DNA from: Pedobacter sp. | Lineage (GTDB): Bacteria > Bacteroidota > Bacteroidia > Sphingobacteriales > Sphingobacteriaceae | DNA length: 38,894 bases | Assembly: GCA_014378705.1 (NCBI GenBank) | Contig: JACMND010000043.1 | Location: 1-38,894 of the forward strand | Reading direction: 5' to 3' | Made by a program: the position numbers and the translations under genes | Shown: one piece after another, positions 8,956 through 17,691 of the stretch | Numbering within the stretch: position 1 is the first letter of the stretch | Layout of the letters: each line of letters opens with the position of its first letter | The notes under the pieces: generated by a model | The model's input: the letters and a program-made list of their open reading frames with translations, nothing else | The model's database searches: none | What the model was told of the DNA's origin: nothing

Positions 8956-9153
8956 TAAACAGTTGCAAGTTTTGAGTTGTAAGTTTTAAGCTGGAGGCCG
9001 GGATAGTTGATACGAAATTGATTTCGATGTAAAAATATTATCGATGTAATCTCCCAATGAAGCACTTAGATCAGTTGACTACCCAAGCATTCCGACCTTT
9101 TACCGGTAAACTTGAAACGAAAGCATGGCTGAAATAAGCAAAAAGTGCGAAAA

Positions 9154-9197
9154 CCTGCTTTTCAAATAAATTTGACAGATTATTTTAGAAAAGCAGG
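9154..9197. repeat. Long hairpin between serS and rsmI
   Basis: CCTGCTTTTC (9154-9163) pairs perfectly with GAAAAGCAGG (9188-9197). The helix can extend with AAATAA (9164-9169) against TTATTT (9180-9185) past a 2-nt bulge. It stands in the spacer of a divergent gene pair, so it is not an obvious terminator for either; it could be part of a mobile or repeated element. Confidence 0.4.
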
Positions 9198-9398
9198 GCT
9201 TCAGCTTTTAATTAACGGCAGCCCCGCTATTCACTTTAGCTCATTCGTACCTCATGGGGCTAACGTTCCTATCGGGTTTAATTGATTCCGGTCAGTCGCT
9301 CTTAACAAAGGATTCCTAGCCATAGCCATTAAATAGATAATTCAATTAATTATAACCTGAAACTAAAATCCATAACCCAAGCCAAAACTTCAACTTAA

Positions 9399-10118
9399 AT
9401 GAGCGGTAAACTTTACCTCGTACCAACTCCAATCGGTAATTTGGAGGATATAACATTGCGAGCTATCAGAATTTTGAAAGAAGTAGATCTGATCCTTGCT
9501 GAAGATACACGTACCAGCGCCCCACTTTTAAAACATTTTAACATTGATAAAAAAGTGTTTTCGCATCATCAGCATAATGAACATCAATCTGTAACCGAAA
9601 TAGTTCGTTTTTTAAATGAAGGCCAAAATGTTGCCCTAATTTCTGATGCCGGAACACCTGGTATTTCTGATCCGGGTTTTTTACTGGTCCGCGAAGCCAT
9701 AAAAAATAATGTGATGGTTGAATGCCTTCCCGGTGCCACTGCTTTTGTTCCTGCTTTGGTAAACTCAGGTCTTTCTGCCGATAGATTTACATTTGAAGGA
9801 TTTCTTCCTGTAAAAAAAGGACGGCAAACACGGCTTAAAAGTCTTATTACCGAACCCAGAACAATGATTTTTTACGAATCTCCCCATCGCTTGCTAAAAA
9901 CTCTTGAAGAATTTAGTGAATATTTTGGCCATGAGCGTGAAGCCTCTGTATCGCGGGAGCTAACAAAACTTTTTGAAGAAACAATAAGAGGAACTTTATT
10001 TTCAATTAAATTACATTTTGAAACACACACATTAAAAGGAGAATTTGTAATTTGTGTAGAAGGTAAGGTTAAGGAGCAAAAAACCAGTAGTAGTAAAAAG
10101 CAATCACTTAACAACTAA
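9399..10118 (+). CDS. rsmI: 16S rRNA (cytidine-1402-2'-O)-methyltransferase
   Basis: RsmI is a SAM-dependent tetrapyrrole-methylase-fold enzyme that 2'-O-methylates C1402 in the decoding centre of 16S rRNA. The 239-residue protein shows the family blocks LYLVPTPIGNLEDITLRAIR near the start, LILAEDTRTSAPLLKHF, the glycine-rich LISDAGTPGISDPGFLLVRE, and FYESPHRLLKTLEE. Length and domain order are normal apart from a short lysine/serine-rich tail. It begins a plus-strand group with the PH-domain gene (30-nt gap) and lnt (7-nt gap), probably one transcript. No -7 box was found just upstream. Confidence 0.95.
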   Translation: MSGKLYLVPTPIGNLEDITLRAIRILKEVDLILAEDTRTSAPLLKHFNIDKKVFSHHQHNEHQSVTEIVRFLNEGQNVALISDAGTPGISDPGFLLVREAIKNNVMVECLPGATAFVPALVNSGLSADRFTFEGFLPVKKGRQTRLKSLITEPRTMIFYESPHRLLKTLEEFSEYFGHEREASVSRELTKLFEETIRGTLFSIKLHFETHTLKGEFVICVEGKVKEQKTSSSKKQSLNN

Positions 10119-10148
10119 TTCGCTAACAAAAAACCAAAAAAACAACAA

Positions 10149-10781
10149 ATGGAACAATATATTTCTGATGATCAGGATCCGAGAACCGCGGAGAAAGTTA
10201 TGGGGAAACTTAGAGACCTGCTTACCTCGGGCGAAGCAATCGTTTATCTTGCCATCCAAAAAAAACCAGCGGTAACTCTTATCCCGGATTGTATTGCGGT
10301 TAGCACCAAACGTTTATTCTTTTGTTTGCCCGGCAACCTGGGACTTACAACCAACTACGTTACTTTTACATGGGAAGAGATAAAGGAAGTTTCATTTAAG
10401 GAGGAATTCTTTGGGAGTAAATTTATAGCAGTGCCTCAAAGAGGTGAAAACGTAACTGTAGATTATATTCCGAAAGTACAGGCACGTAAGTTATACCAAT
10501 TTTGTAATGAGCAGCTTGAAAAGCAGAAAGAGCTTTTCAAAAATCATACTTTTGATGATAGAAAACCTTTTCAGGTTGTTGATAGTCTTACAGAAGATAC
10601 TTCGTACACTGAAATTGAAGAAGAACTTATTCCTTTTATCTCACCTAAAAAAGAACATTTAGCAACGGATGATGACGAGTTAACTTTAAAGTTAGTAAGA
10701 TTAAAATTACTTTTTCAAAAACAATTGATTTCTCAACAGGAATATGAAGCTAAAAAGTCTGATATATTAACACAACTATAA
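10149..10781 (+). CDS. PH-domain protein with SHOCT-like tail
   Basis: A 210-residue cytoplasmic protein. Residues about 20-120 resemble bacterial PH-like (YokE-type) domains: a GEAIVYLAIQKKPAVTLIPD start, an AVSTKRLFFC strand, a TFTWEEIKEVSFKEEFFG strand and a FIAVPQ strand. The last 35 residues (LKLVRLKLLFQKQLISQQEY and onward) look like a SHOCT-type short C-terminal helix pair, which usually mediates oligomerisation. An acidic linker lies between. No enzyme motif is present and the partner is unknown. It sits between rsmI and lnt with short gaps. Confidence 0.75.
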   Translation: MEQYISDDQDPRTAEKVMGKLRDLLTSGEAIVYLAIQKKPAVTLIPDCIAVSTKRLFFCLPGNLGLTTNYVTFTWEEIKEVSFKEEFFGSKFIAVPQRGENVTVDYIPKVQARKLYQFCNEQLEKQKELFKNHTFDDRKPFQVVDSLTEDTSYTEIEEELIPFISPKKEHLATDDDELTLKLVRLKLLFQKQLISQQEYEAKKSDILTQL

Positions 10782-10788
10782 AATTTTA

Positions 10789-12471
10789 GTGAAAAATAAT
10801 TACCTTTTAGCACTTTCAAGTGCTTTTTTATTGTGGCTTGCCTGGCCACCAACCCCCTTTACTTCTTTTCTACTTTTAATAGCATTAGTTCCATTACTGA
10901 TAGCTGTTGAAAATATTATTTATAGCAACGCTTTTAAAAAAAAATCACTTAAGGTATTTAAAATTGCCTTTTTATGCTTTTTTATCTGGAACACAGCTTG
11001 TATCTACTGGATATTTAATTCACTGAACGCAGTGATGCCGGTTTGGACGGCAGCTATCATTTCAATTATTCCTTTTGGCCTTGGATCTTTGTTAATGACT
11101 ATCTCTTTTTGGCTTTATTACCAAATGCGTAAAGTTAGCAGACGCTGGTGGAGTTATGCCGCTTTGGTTTGTTTTTGGATAGGATACGAATATTTGCATC
11201 AATCCTGGGACCTTGCTTTTCCCTGGATGAACCTCGGCAACGGCTTTGCCCGCGATCATTATCTGGTACAATGGTATGAATATACGGGTGTATATGGTGG
11301 TACTTATTGGGTGCTAATGTCAAACATACTTTTATTTGAAACTTATCTTGCATACAAATCGGCGAAAGCAAAAAAAGATCTTGAAATTAAAAATTACAAG
11401 CTTGTGCAGCTTTTAGCAAGATTTGCTCTACATATAGCGGTTCCTGTTTTACTCTCTTTTTACATGTATTACAGCAACTCAGAAAAAATAAATCCGTCCA
11501 ATGTAGTTGTCGTTCAGCCAAATATTGATCCCTATGCCAAGTTTGGTACCATGCCCGTATTTAAACAAATTGAAGTGCTGATCAGGTTGTCTGATTCGTT
11601 AGGAAAAGCAAATACCGAATATTTTATATGGCCGGAAACGGCTATTTCAAAAGATACCGACGAAGAAAGTATACGGCAAGAATCGAATTACCTAGACGTT
11701 AAACGGTTTCTAAATAAGTACAAAAATGGAAATGTAATCACAGGAATAGAAAGTTATGCTATTTATAAATCAGCTAAAACTAGTACTGCCCGCTTAGATG
11801 AAAGAAGTGGTAACTATTTTGATGTTTTTAACGCAGCTATCCAAATAGAAAATTCCCCTAAAATTCAGTTTTACCATAAATCTAAACTCGTTCCGGGTGT
11901 AGAGCAAATTCCTTTTTCCGGTTCATTGTCCTTTATTAAACCATTTTTCCAGGATTTCGGCGGTTCAGCCGGAAGTTATGGCAAACAAGCTCATCCATCT
12001 GTTTTTTATTCTCAAAATGGAATTGGGGCTGCCCCGGTAATTTGTTATGAATCAATTTGGGGAGAATACGTATCAGATTATGTTCAGCAGGGCGCTCAGT
12101 TTATTACCATTATTACAAATGATGCCTGGTGGGGGAACACCTCCGGCAAGGACCAGCATCTTCAATACGCAAAGTTAAGAGCCATAGAGACCCGTAGATG
12201 GGTGGCTCGGTCTGCAAACACCGGCATTTCGGCTTTTATTAATCAACGGGGTGACATTGTGCAACAATCCGGATGGTGGCAAACTACGGCGCTTAGCGCA
12301 GATATTAATTTAAATGATGATCAGACCTTTTATGTGAAACACAAGGATTATATCGCCTTCGTGGGGTGTTTAGGAAGTTTTGGCTTCGGGCTATTTTTAT
12401 TATACGTTTTGTTCGTAGATAAAAAACAAAATGGGTTAAAACATCAGGATTCTAAAATTCCGGTAGTCTGA
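10789..12471 (+). CDS. lnt: Apolipoprotein N-acyltransferase
   Basis: Lnt adds the third acyl chain to the N-terminal cysteine of lipoproteins in the inner membrane. The 560-residue protein has N-terminal hydrophobic segments (about 5-40, 55-110, 125-180, 205-228), a periplasmic carbon-nitrogen hydrolase domain (about 235-515) and a final TM helix (about 523-545). The probable catalytic triad is Glu283 (WPETAIS), Lys364 (FYHKSKLVPG) and Cys419 (APVICYESIW). The start is a GTG at 10789, 7 nt after the previous stop, giving an N-terminus MKNNYLLALSSAFLLWLAWP typical of the family. It ends 12 nt from the convergent nadE. Confidence 0.95.
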   Translation: MKNNYLLALSSAFLLWLAWPPTPFTSFLLLIALVPLLIAVENIIYSNAFKKKSLKVFKIAFLCFFIWNTACIYWIFNSLNAVMPVWTAAIISIIPFGLGSLLMTISFWLYYQMRKVSRRWWSYAALVCFWIGYEYLHQSWDLAFPWMNLGNGFARDHYLVQWYEYTGVYGGTYWVLMSNILLFETYLAYKSAKAKKDLEIKNYKLVQLLARFALHIAVPVLLSFYMYYSNSEKINPSNVVVVQPNIDPYAKFGTMPVFKQIEVLIRLSDSLGKANTEYFIWPETAISKDTDEESIRQESNYLDVKRFLNKYKNGNVITGIESYAIYKSAKTSTARLDERSGNYFDVFNAAIQIENSPKIQFYHKSKLVPGVEQIPFSGSLSFIKPFFQDFGGSAGSYGKQAHPSVFYSQNGIGAAPVICYESIWGEYVSDYVQQGAQFITIITNDAWWGNTSGKDQHLQYAKLRAIETRRWVARSANTGISAFINQRGDIVQQSGWWQTTALSADINLNDDQTFYVKHKDYIAFVGCLGSFGFGLFLLYVLFVDKKQNGLKHQDSKIPVV

Positions 12472-12483
12472 AAATTCGGTTTC

Positions 12484-14124
12484 TTACCCTAAATATTTAC
12501 CGACAATGGGCATTCTTCGTCCGCTGCCAAAAGCTTTTGGTGATACGCGTAAAATTGGAGGGGTTTGCTTTCTTTTAAATTCAGCACTATTTACCATTTT
12601 TAAAATATTTCTTACCATTTCTTTATCAAAACCCTGAGCAATAATAGATTCTGAACTTTTTTTCAACTCAATGTATTGATAAAGGATTTTATCTAAAATA
12701 TCGTATTCCGGCAGAGAGTCTGAGTCTTTCTGGCCTGGTCTTAACTCGGCTGAGGGCGGTTTACTAATTGTATTTATGGGAATAATTTCATGATCCCTGT
12801 TAATATACTCAGCCAGCTTATAACATTGCGTTTTGTAAACATCCCCTAAAACACCTACCGCACCGGCCATGTCACCATAAAGGGTACCATAACCAACGGC
12901 GCATTCGCTTTTGTTGGATGTGTTTAGTAAAATGTAGCCAAATTTGTTTGACATGGCCATTACTACAATCGCCCGGCAACGTGCCTGTATGTTTTCTTCG
13001 GCAATATTAAACGGCAAATCTTTAAACACCGGTTTCATCATCCTTTCAAAAGTTATTGCTGCTTCTTTTATCGGAATAACTTCATGCTTACAGCCCAAAT
13101 TATTAACCAGATCTGAGGCATCTTTTAAAGAGTGATCTGTTGAGTATTCTGAAGGCATTAAAACAGCCATTACATTTTCGGCACCTAAAGCTTTAGCCGC
13201 CAAAGCGCAGACCAACGCAGAGTCAATTCCGCCGGATAAGCCCAATACAGCTTTACTGAACCCTGATTTAAAAAAATAATCTTTAATGCCCATCACAAGC
13301 GCATCGTGGATCTGCTTAATATCATTTTGCTGATCGTGTAAAACAGGAGCGTAATGTTGAATCTTCCCACCCGAAAACTCATACACTTTTATTTCTTCGG
13401 CAAAATAAGCCATTTCATCAAGAAGCTGACCTTCACGGTCGAAAACCAATGATCCGCCATCGAAAATAATTTCAGTTTGGGCACCTACCTGATTTACATA
13501 AAGCAGTGGAAGATCATATTTGCGGCAATTGTCACCCAGAATCAGTATTCGTTCTTCGTCATGATTGTAGTTAAAAGGCGAAGCAGCAATGTTGATCATC
13601 AATACCGGATTTTCATGAATGAGTATGTCCATGGGGCTTTCCAGATACATGGTATTGTCATTAATGTTCCAAAGATCTTCACAAATAGTTAAAGCTATTT
13701 TCTGGCCCTTAAAATCGATACATTTAAAATCAACTGCCGGTTCAAAATACCTGTACTCATCAAAAACATCATAATTGGGTAGTAATGCTTTATGAATTTT
13801 TTGTCTGATTTCTCCGTTTTCGATAAAATAAGCAGAATTATAAAGATCCTTTCCCTGTACTTTAGGATTAACGGTGGGCAAGCCGATAATACAGGCTATG
13901 CCAGTACAAGCTTTGGCAATTTTTTCTGCGGATTGCTTACAAAGTTCAATAAATTCAGTAAACTCTAGAAAGTCGGCAGCCGGATATCCACAAACAGATA
14001 GTTCGGCAAAAACAATTAAATCTACACCCTTCTGCCGGGCATCTTTAATGGCGCCGATGATTTTATCCGTGTTTGATTCAAAATTTCCAATGTGAAAGTT
14101 AAGCTGGGCAAGTGCAATTTTCAT
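12484..14124 (-). CDS. nadE: Glutamine-dependent NAD+ synthetase
   Basis: This enzyme makes NAD+ from deamido-NAD+, ATP and glutamine, the last step of NAD synthesis. The 546-residue protein has two domains. The N-terminal carbon-nitrogen hydrolase (glutaminase) domain has the triad Glu41, Lys112 (HKALLPNYDVFDE) and Cys148 (TICEDLW). The C-terminal synthetase domain has the P-loop-like SGGIDS at 297-302 and RCRAIVVMAMSNK. It lies downstream of the barrel gene on the same strand (59-nt gap) and close to gldB, a neighbourhood also known from gliding flavobacteria. Its end is only 12 nt from the convergent lnt end. Confidence 0.96.
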   Translation of the reverse strand: MKIALAQLNFHIGNFESNTDKIIGAIKDARQKGVDLIVFAELSVCGYPAADFLEFTEFIELCKQSAEKIAKACTGIACIIGLPTVNPKVQGKDLYNSAYFIENGEIRQKIHKALLPNYDVFDEYRYFEPAVDFKCIDFKGQKIALTICEDLWNINDNTMYLESPMDILIHENPVLMINIAASPFNYNHDEERILILGDNCRKYDLPLLYVNQVGAQTEIIFDGGSLVFDREGQLLDEMAYFAEEIKVYEFSGGKIQHYAPVLHDQQNDIKQIHDALVMGIKDYFFKSGFSKAVLGLSGGIDSALVCALAAKALGAENVMAVLMPSEYSTDHSLKDASDLVNNLGCKHEVIPIKEAAITFERMMKPVFKDLPFNIAEENIQARCRAIVVMAMSNKFGYILLNTSNKSECAVGYGTLYGDMAGAVGVLGDVYKTQCYKLAEYINRDHEIIPINTISKPPSAELRPGQKDSDSLPEYDILDKILYQYIELKKSSESIIAQGFDKEMVRNILKMVNSAEFKRKQTPPILRVSPKAFGSGRRMPIVGKYLG

Positions 14125-14183
14125 TTAGGTATAAGGTTGAGTTGTGAAGGATGAAGGTTGAGCAGATAGCTGATTACTGATAC

Positions 14184-14849
14184 CTAAAAAAATACCCCCA
14201 GATTTAATACGATACAGGAGTTCTTGGCTTTTCTTACACCGTTAAAAATATCAGAAAATCCGTTGCTATATGAAACACCTGTAAGTATATTCATATTTTG
14301 CCCTGCCATCCATTCTACCCCTCCGCCTATTAACAAACCAGCTCTAAAAGTATTTATGTTATTGCCTATGTCTACATTATTAACGTCAGCAGTTGTAGAG
14401 TTAGAATACATGATATTCTGTTTACTACTGATTTTTACACCTGTATTTAAGCCAAACTGCCCATAATACCGCTGGTTGTTAATTTCTTTGCTCTTCAGTT
14501 TAAGCGTTAACGGAACCTCAAGATATTGTAATTTATAAATAGAATTACCCGAACTTGTTGTTGCGCTGGTGGTAAACTGCTCTTTAGATTTAGCATTTAA
14601 GGTGCTTACCGTTAGTGCTGTAGAAAAGTAATAATTATCAGAGAATGGAAAATCACCCAAAATTCCGTAGGCAAAACCAGTTCGTAAACCGTCACCTTTA
14701 ATTACAGGCATCTGACCCGTTGGGGCACTAAGCCAGCCAAATGTTGGCGAAATTGTAAATCCAAGTTGGGTTTTTCTTTTTTCGTTATTTTGGGCAATTA
14801 ACAAAATTGGACTTAATGTTAAAAAAAAGATAATTATTTTAGTTTTCAT
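14184..14849 (-). CDS. Outer-membrane beta-barrel protein (PorT/OMP_b-brl type)
   Basis: The 221-residue protein begins with a Sec signal peptide, MKTKIIIFFLTLSPILLIAQ. The mature part has alternating amphipathic strands typical of Bacteroidota small barrels: GFTISPTFGW at the start, GFAYGILGDFPFSDNYYFST, the family-like YLEVPLTLKLKSKEI, an FGLNTGVKIS strand, and a final aromatic strand ending in VFF. These features fit the PF13568-type 'porin family/PorT-like' barrels. I cannot tell whether it is the true T9SS component PorT; the sequence is not close enough by eye. It is transcribed away from gldB and towards nadE. Confidence 0.7.
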   Translation of the reverse strand: MKTKIIIFFLTLSPILLIAQNNEKRKTQLGFTISPTFGWLSAPTGQMPVIKGDGLRTGFAYGILGDFPFSDNYYFSTALTVSTLNAKSKEQFTTSATTSSGNSIYKLQYLEVPLTLKLKSKEINNQRYYGQFGLNTGVKISSKQNIMYSNSTTADVNNVDIGNNINTFRAGLLIGGGVEWMAGQNMNILTGVSYSNGFSDIFNGVRKAKNSCIVLNLGVFF

Positions 14850-14882
14850 AAATTAACTAAATAGGAAGGTTATTTATTTATG

Positions 14883-14913
14883 TTGCGAACCATAGTGCAC
14901 CGTTTTACTTTTG
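14883..14913 (+). promoter_or_regulatory. gldB promoter (TTG-N20-TACTTTTG)
   Basis: A -33 TTG at 14883-14885 and a -7 TACTTTTG at 14906-14913 are separated by 20 nt, a match to the Bacteroidota consensus. The gldB ATG at 14923 follows 9 nt later, so the leader would be only a few nucleotides. The alternative TTG start at 14911 lies inside the -7 element. Confidence 0.6.
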
Positions 14914-14922
14914 AACACAATA

Positions 14923-15954
14923 ATGAATATTAAAAGATTACCCCAAATTTACTTGATTTTTTTTACATCCCTTTTTTGGCTGTCGTGCAAAAACGAAAAA
15001 AAAATGAATGTAGACCGTGTAAAGATGAATATTTCAATAGAACGTTTTGATAAGCAGCTTTCTTCTTTAAATCCAGACAAATTATCAACTGAACTTCCAA
15101 AACTAAAGCAAATTTACGGGCATTTTTTTACTGATTACATGGAAAATATTCTGGAGGTAGGCCCTGTAAATGACACATCCTATTACAAGCAGTTAAGAAC
15201 AGTTCTGAAAAATAAAGATTTTAAAGAGCTTACATTAGAAGTAAACCGAAAATTTCCGAACACTGAAGAACAAAAGTCAGAGCTTACCAATGCCTTTAAA
15301 CAGATTAAATATTATTATCCTAAATTAATTGTACCCCGTGTGATCACCTTTGTTTCAGGTTTCGCATTGCAAACGCCGGTTGGCAATGATTATATCGGTA
15401 TTGGTTTAGATATGTTTTTAGGCAAGGATTCTAAATTTTATCCGGCATTGGTTCAAAGTATACCGCAATATATTTCCCGGCGGTTTACCCCCGAAAACAT
15501 AACACCCCGAATTATTGAAGGCTTTACCAGGGAAGAACTTTTTTTGGACAAGGAAACTGACCGTTCATTACTTGCTAAAATGGTTTATAATGGAAAAATC
15601 ATGTATTTCATGAAAGTTTCTTTGCCGGAAGTTGCGGATAGTTTAATTGTAGGATACTCAACCGGTCAAATGGAATGGGCTGAAACAAACCAGCCTGGTG
15701 TTTGGGCGTATTTTCTTGAAAACAATTTATTGTATGAAACCGATTATAAAAGGATCCAAAAATATTTGACAGATGCGCCTTTTACCCCTGGTTTGGGAGA
15801 AGACTCTAAATCTGCACCAAAACTTGGTATTTTTATAGGATGGCAGATCGTTAAAAAATACATGGAACGCAATCCAGAAACCTCCTTACAGTTATTAATG
15901 AAAGAAACTGATGCGCAAAAAATTCTGACTGAATCGAAATACAAACCCCGGTAA
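14923..15954 (+). CDS. gldB: Gliding-motility lipoprotein GldB
   Basis: GldB is a lipoprotein required for gliding in Flavobacterium johnsoniae; its exact biochemical role is unknown. From the ATG at 14923 the protein has 343 residues. It has a lipoprotein signal, MNIKRLPQIYLIFFTSLFWL, followed by SC with the lipidated cysteine, and the family pattern IERFDKQLSSLNPD, IYGHFFTDYMENIL, YYYPKLIVPRVITFVSGFA, IGIGLDMFLG and MVYNGKIMYFM. A TTG 12 nt upstream would extend the frame, but it overlaps the promoter -7 box, so the ATG is preferred. The usual neighbour gldC is not immediately downstream; an esterase gene follows instead. nadE is nearby, as in other Bacteroidota. Confidence 0.93.
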   Translation: MNIKRLPQIYLIFFTSLFWLSCKNEKKMNVDRVKMNISIERFDKQLSSLNPDKLSTELPKLKQIYGHFFTDYMENILEVGPVNDTSYYKQLRTVLKNKDFKELTLEVNRKFPNTEEQKSELTNAFKQIKYYYPKLIVPRVITFVSGFALQTPVGNDYIGIGLDMFLGKDSKFYPALVQSIPQYISRRFTPENITPRIIEGFTREELFLDKETDRSLLAKMVYNGKIMYFMKVSLPEVADSLIVGYSTGQMEWAETNQPGVWAYFLENNLLYETDYKRIQKYLTDAPFTPGLGEDSKSAPKLGIFIGWQIVKKYMERNPETSLQLLMKETDAQKILTESKYKPR

Positions 15955-16093
15955 ATTTCAAATTTTGTTATCCGTTTTCCAACACCCAAACAAGTAACTA
16001 AAAGTACTGTTAGGCTTATGTCCGTGATCGGTCTTATTATATCTACCATGTTAAAGATTACGGTTTGTTTTACCCATAATCCTTCAACAAATC

Positions 16094-17269
16094 ATGAAAA
16101 CCTTAAACTTAACCGCTTATTGTGCGATCGTAAAAAAACAGATCATTTTCCCCGCTTTAGCAATTTTGGCTATATCGGCTTGTAACAATCCATCCCGTGA
16201 AACTACCATGTCAGACAGCATGAATAATGATCAAACGGCGATGAACGATATGGACACTTCTGCAAATACGGGAATGACATTAAAGCCTACCGGCACAAAA
16301 CCGGAATGGGCACCATCCATAACAGCCCCAATGCAAACTGTGTTAGAAAAATTAGGCAGTTACAAAGATCCGGATCTGACAACCTTGTCTGCTACAGATG
16401 CCAGAAAACAACATTCACCTGCTGATGCGGTGATGGATTTGATAAAAGAAAATAACATTACAATCCCTGCTGCTACAGTGGACACAACCGGTAAAAATAT
16501 CCCGGTAAACGGAGGAAATATTCATCTTAGAGTGTATACTCCCAAAACTGGTAACGGCCCATTTCCGATCATTGTTTATTATCACGGTGGCGGCTGGGTT
16601 ATAGCAAACCTGGACACATATAATTCATCTGCGCAAGCTCTGGCAGAGCAAGCCGGTGCGGTTCTGGTTTCGGTAGCATACCGCCAAGCACCTGAATACA
16701 AATTTCCTACAGCTCATAATGATTCTTACGCAGCTTATGAATGGGTATTAAAAAATGCGGCCTCTATAAAAGGTGATCCAAAAAAAGTTGCTTTGGTTGG
16801 TGAAAGTGCTGGTGGCAACTTAGCTGCCTCTGTAAGCATGATGGCACGGGAAAAAGGTGCTGCCTTGCCCTTACATCAGGTTTTAATTTATCCAATAGCC
16901 GGCTATGATCTGAATACCGAATCATATAAAAAATACGCGGAAGCTAAGCCTCTCAATAAGCCTTTAATGGGGTGGTTTTTTGAAAATTATTTAAAGAGCC
17001 CTGTAGATGGTAAATCCCCAATGATTTCATTGGTAACTGCAAACTTAAAAGGGATGCCCGCAACTACCATAATTAATGCGGAACTTGACCCTTTATTTAC
17101 TGAAGGCGGTATACTGTCAGATCAATTTAAAGCAGCAGGTGTTCCGGTAACCCGGAAAGTTTATGATGGTGTGACTCACGAATTTTTCGGGATGGCTGCG
17201 GTTTTGCCTCAGGCAAAAGAAGCTCAAGCACTAGCTGTTTCAGAACTTAAAAAAGCTTTTAATAAGTAA
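16094..17269 (+). CDS. Lipoprotein alpha/beta-hydrolase (HSL-family esterase)
   Basis: This is a 391-residue esterase/lipase of the hormone-sensitive-lipase (family IV) group. The signal region ends in a lipobox ISAC with Cys30, so the enzyme is probably anchored in the cell envelope. A Met/Asp/Asn/Thr-rich linker (about 31-65) precedes the catalytic domain. Key elements are the oxyanion-hole HGGGW at 164-168, the nucleophile Ser238 in GESAG, Asp332 in NAELDPLFTEGG and His362 in GVTHEFFGMA, a complete triad. The substrate cannot be read from the sequence; short acyl esters are typical of the family. It follows gldB by 139 nt and is ended by the hairpin at 17288-17334. Confidence 0.9.
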   Translation: MKTLNLTAYCAIVKKQIIFPALAILAISACNNPSRETTMSDSMNNDQTAMNDMDTSANTGMTLKPTGTKPEWAPSITAPMQTVLEKLGSYKDPDLTTLSATDARKQHSPADAVMDLIKENNITIPAATVDTTGKNIPVNGGNIHLRVYTPKTGNGPFPIIVYYHGGGWVIANLDTYNSSAQALAEQAGAVLVSVAYRQAPEYKFPTAHNDSYAAYEWVLKNAASIKGDPKKVALVGESAGGNLAASVSMMAREKGAALPLHQVLIYPIAGYDLNTESYKKYAEAKPLNKPLMGWFFENYLKSPVDGKSPMISLVTANLKGMPATTIINAELDPLFTEGGILSDQFKAAGVPVTRKVYDGVTHEFFGMAAVLPQAKEAQALAVSELKKAFNK

Positions 17270-17287
17270 TTATTCACTTTTCTTCAA

Positions 17288-17334
17288 AAATGCTGATGCC
17301 CCATTTCGATTTACGAAAGGACGTATCAGCATTT
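17288..17334. terminator. Bidirectional nested hairpin terminator
   Basis: AAATGCTGAT (17288-17297) and ATCAGCATTT (17325-17334) form a perfect 10-bp stem. The loop contains a second stem, TTTCG (17304-17308) with CGAAA (17314-17318), extended by CC/GG around a bulge. It lies between the ends of the convergent esterase and small membrane-protein genes. T-rich sequence on one side and A-rich on the other suit termination in both directions. Confidence 0.65.
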
Positions 17335-17342
17335 GTTAAAAT

Positions 17343-17561
17343 CTATTTTAAAATATTCAGGACTGCTTTAATACTTATTACAATTCCAATTACAAATATG
17401 ATATTGGATACAATGTCTATCAAAACCCAGTCGGTTACAAAGCGAAGCATAATACCGGCAAGTCCGACAATAATTCCTATGGTCATTAAACGATAGTGAC
17501 TGGTTAAATTTGAATTAATCGTTTGTTCGCTTTTAGTGTATGTTTCTTTTACGTTTTCCAT
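17343..17561 (-). CDS. Small two-TM membrane protein
   Basis: This is a 72-residue protein without a recognised family. It has a polar N-terminus (about 1-22) and two hydrophobic segments, about 25-42 (MTIGIIVGLAGIMLRF) and 46-70 (LIDIVSNIIFVIGIVISIKA), joined by a short loop, so it is likely an inner-membrane hairpin protein. It is probably real: ATG start, good hydrophobic pattern, and its own spacer with a candidate -7 box. It ends against the shared terminator hairpin. Confidence 0.65.
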   Translation of the reverse strand: MENVKETYTKSEQTINSNLTSHYRLMTIGIIVGLAGIMLRFVTDWVLIDIVSNIIFVIGIVISIKAVLNILK

Positions 17562-17644
17562 TGAAATGTTTATTTAAAAAAACGAATAGTCGCTTTTTGT
17601 TTTATGGTGAAGTTTGTTGTTAATTTTTTAAACCTGCTAAATTA

Positions 17645-17652
17645 CAAATCTA
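17645..17652 (-). promoter_or_regulatory. Possible -7 element of the small membrane protein
   Basis: On the minus strand this reads TAGATTTG, matching TAnnTTTG, about 80 nt before the start codon. No -33 TTG sits at a suitable distance, so the call is weak. Confidence 0.3.
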
Positions 17653-17691
17653 TTTTAATGCAATAAAGTTTATTTAGAATACAAAAATATC

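Larger units (their letters stand above)
8929..9398. other. 470-base gene-free stretch between serS and rsmI
   Basis: No frame here looks like a gene. The stretch holds the serS -7 element at 8948-8955, a long hairpin at 9154-9197, a second inverted repeat AGCCCC (9220-9225) / GGGGCT (9256-9261), and an AT-rich leader to rsmI. The block from about 9100 to 9310 has a less AT-rich composition than the rest and may be a dispersed intergenic element, but only one copy is in the window. Confidence 0.5.

Noticed and set aside
14184-14849. Calling the barrel gene porT
   Set aside because: It has a general OMP_b-brl pattern, but I cannot see features specific to the T9SS PorT protein.
17290-17496. 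Plus-strand frame of 68 codons after the esterase
   Set aside because: It overlaps the terminator hairpin and the better-supported two-TM gene on the other strand.
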